Positions 5,044 through 6,351 of a stretch of DNA of 6,351 bases are shown here, piece after piece. The DNA is from a bacterium (GTDB lineage: Bacteria; SZUA-182; DTGQ01), in NCBI GenBank assembly GCA_023512255.1, contig JAILZY010000142.1:1-6351 (forward strand), written 5' to 3'. Under the pieces are notes generated by a model. That model searched no databases, had not been told where the DNA came from, and saw only the letters and a program-made list of their open reading frames with translations. The number at the start of each line of letters is the position of its first letter. Position 1 is the first letter of the stretch. Both the position numbers and the translations under genes were made by a program.

Positions 5044-6290
5044 AACCCCTCCAGATTGGCATCCGGGTCTTTGGTATCTGCTGGTCCCCACAAGGTCTGC
5101 GGCTCAGCCGAGTCTATCAAGACCTGACGAATAGCCCAAACCCCTTGAGCATCCACAGCTCGCCCATACCGAGCAATATACAAGGCTATGCTTCCAGCTC
5201 CGTGAGGTGCGGCCATGCTAGTTCCACTGCTGGTTGCATAGCCATTATTTTTATAGGTAGAGTAAATATTAACTCCTGGGGCGGCGAAATCTATAGCTGC
5301 ACCGGCAGATTCAACCGGATTATTCGCAACCACCGACCTGCTGAAATTGCTGAAGGTAGCCAAGGTATCATCGAGGCCCCAGACAGTGGCTGCACCTTCT
5401 CCACCTCCTCGGCCATCAGAGTCAGCCAAAGCTGACACCGTGGCTACTTCTGGATAGGCAGCCGGGGTAAGGTCATCGGCAGTGCCAAATAGGCCGTCAT
5501 CACCATATACATCCTTGTGCTCATTGCCAGCCGCAACCACAAAAACTACGCCTTTTTCTATGCATCTGACAATTGCATCCCTCTCGGCCTGTGAATATCC
5601 CACACCCCCTAGGCTCATATTGGCTACCTCAATTTCCCCGGCGTTTTTGGCCACATAATCAATCCCAGCAAGAATCCAGGACAAAAACCCACTGCCTGAT
5701 TTGTTGAGAACCTTGACCGCCCATAGCCTGGCTCCAGGAGCGACACCAACCACTCCGATACCATTGTCTTTGGCCGCGGCAATCCCGGCGACATGCGAGC
5801 CATGGCCATTATCATCGTTTCCGGTTTTGGTTCCCTTGACAAAGGTTACATTTTTATACACATACAGGTCTGGATGATTTAGGCAAATGCCAGTATCAAT
5901 AATGGCTATATCGACATTGACCCGCTCATCGGTTCCATCAATCTTAGCTGTAGGGCTCAGGTCCGCATATATCCGGTTGATTCCGGTAGGGATGATCTGC
6001 CCAAGGGCATGCACCTCTCTATCAGGCTCTAAATACTTAATCCTGGGATCTGCCTTTATTTTGGCCAGAGCTGGTTCGGGTATAGTAGCCGAATACCCTT
6101 TGAGAGCATGTTGATAGATATGGCCTAGGGCCAATCCGTGCTTGGTTGCCATCTCAGTGGCTACATCCGAAGGGCTCAGGATATTATCCTGGAGGACAAC
6201 AATATATTTATCCGCGGCCTTATCTGAGCCAGCCGCGGCATACGGTACCAATGAGATATTGCTGATGACTACTAATCTATACTTTTGCAC
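5022..6290 (-). CDS. Subtilisin-family (S8) serine protease, 5' end uncertain
   Basis: This is a serine endopeptidase, probably exported. In the 422 residues counted from the GTG at 6290, an I9-type propeptide/inhibitor domain spans about 28-94 (YIVVLQDN to YLEPDREVH). The catalytic domain follows, with D132 (IIDTG), H163 (HGSHVAG), oxyanion N256 (AAGNE) and nucleophile S358 (GTSMAAP), so the triad is complete. A D/G-rich loop (259-273, VYGDDGLFGTADD) may bind calcium. The protein ends soon after the catalytic core, with no C-terminal accessory domain. The GTG start has no Shine-Dalgarno and the first 20 residues are not a convincing signal peptide. The frame stays open upstream to the window end. 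It encodes LTGC, a possible lipobox, at about 6347-6336, so the true start may lie outside the window. The gene converges on the methyltransferase gene. Confidence 0.85.
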   Translation of the reverse strand: MQKYRLVVISNISLVPYAAAGSDKAADKYIVVLQDNILSPSDVATEMATKHGLALGHIYQHALKGYSATIPEPALAKIKADPRIKYLEPDREVHALGQIIPTGINRIYADLSPTAKIDGTDERVNVDIAIIDTGICLNHPDLYVYKNVTFVKGTKTGNDDNGHGSHVAGIAAAKDNGIGVVGVAPGARLWAVKVLNKSGSGFLSWILAGIDYVAKNAGEIEVANMSLGGVGYSQAERDAIVRCIEKGVVFVVAAGNEHKDVYGDDGLFGTADDLTPAAYPEVATVSALADSDGRGGGEGAATVWGLDDTLATFSNFSRSVVANNPVESAGAAIDFAAPGVNIYSTYKNNGYATSSGTSMAAPHGAGSIALYIARYGRAVDAQGVWAIRQVLIDSAEPQTLWGPADTKDPDANLEGLISAKDL

Positions 6291-6351
6291 TTTTGGTATG
6301 GAGCATTTTGGATATGGGTAAAAAAATTGAATGGCACACCCTGTTAAGGGA

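Noticed and set aside
4905-5435. Plus-strand frame of 176 codons
   Set aside because: It begins at a TTG inside a repeat element, lacks a Shine-Dalgarno, and from 5022 is antisense to the well-supported S8 protease.

Overview
This is a bacterial window with low coding density: about 72 % is gene. It holds four protein-coding genes separated by repeat-rich spacers. The genes are not an obvious operon. Taxonomy cannot be fixed from the sequence. The spacers carry short inverted-repeat elements of the kind seen in many environmental genomes, such as a degenerate CCGTCATTCCC-type element and a GTAGGGGCGGA-type hairpin.

Layout. Bases 1-492 are an AT- and purine-rich spacer with an 81-bp repeat in two copies (period 121 bp) and a 29-bp repeat. 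An 86-aa orphan gene follows on the minus strand (493-753), with a possible decayed mini-ORF just upstream of it. Bases 754-1137 hold a small inverted repeat and a good sigma70-type promoter reading into a Cu+-exporting P1B-type ATPase (copA-like, 1138-3462, plus strand). A spacer with short direct repeats leads to a class I SAM-dependent methyltransferase gene (3839-4564, plus). Last is a subtilisin-family (S8) serine protease on the minus strand (6290 down to 5022). Its true N-terminus is unclear because its frame stays open to the window edge.

The most notable structure is a pair of related MITE-like inverted-repeat elements in the same orientation (3705-3814 and 4670-4798). They flank the methyltransferase gene. 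The first ends only about 10 bp before that gene's Shine-Dalgarno sequence and creates a false upstream extension of its reading frame. A third, unrelated element (4827-4921) follows, and a fragment resembling its centre lies at 34-55. AT-rich palindromes then overlap the 3' end of the protease gene.

Functionally, the ATPase should pump Cu+ out of the cytoplasm and the protease is probably exported. The methyltransferase belongs to a family I recognise but whose substrate I cannot name. Nothing in the sequence links the three into one pathway. I see no clear undescribed defence or biosynthetic system; the methyltransferase bracketed by paired elements is the best candidate for follow-up.
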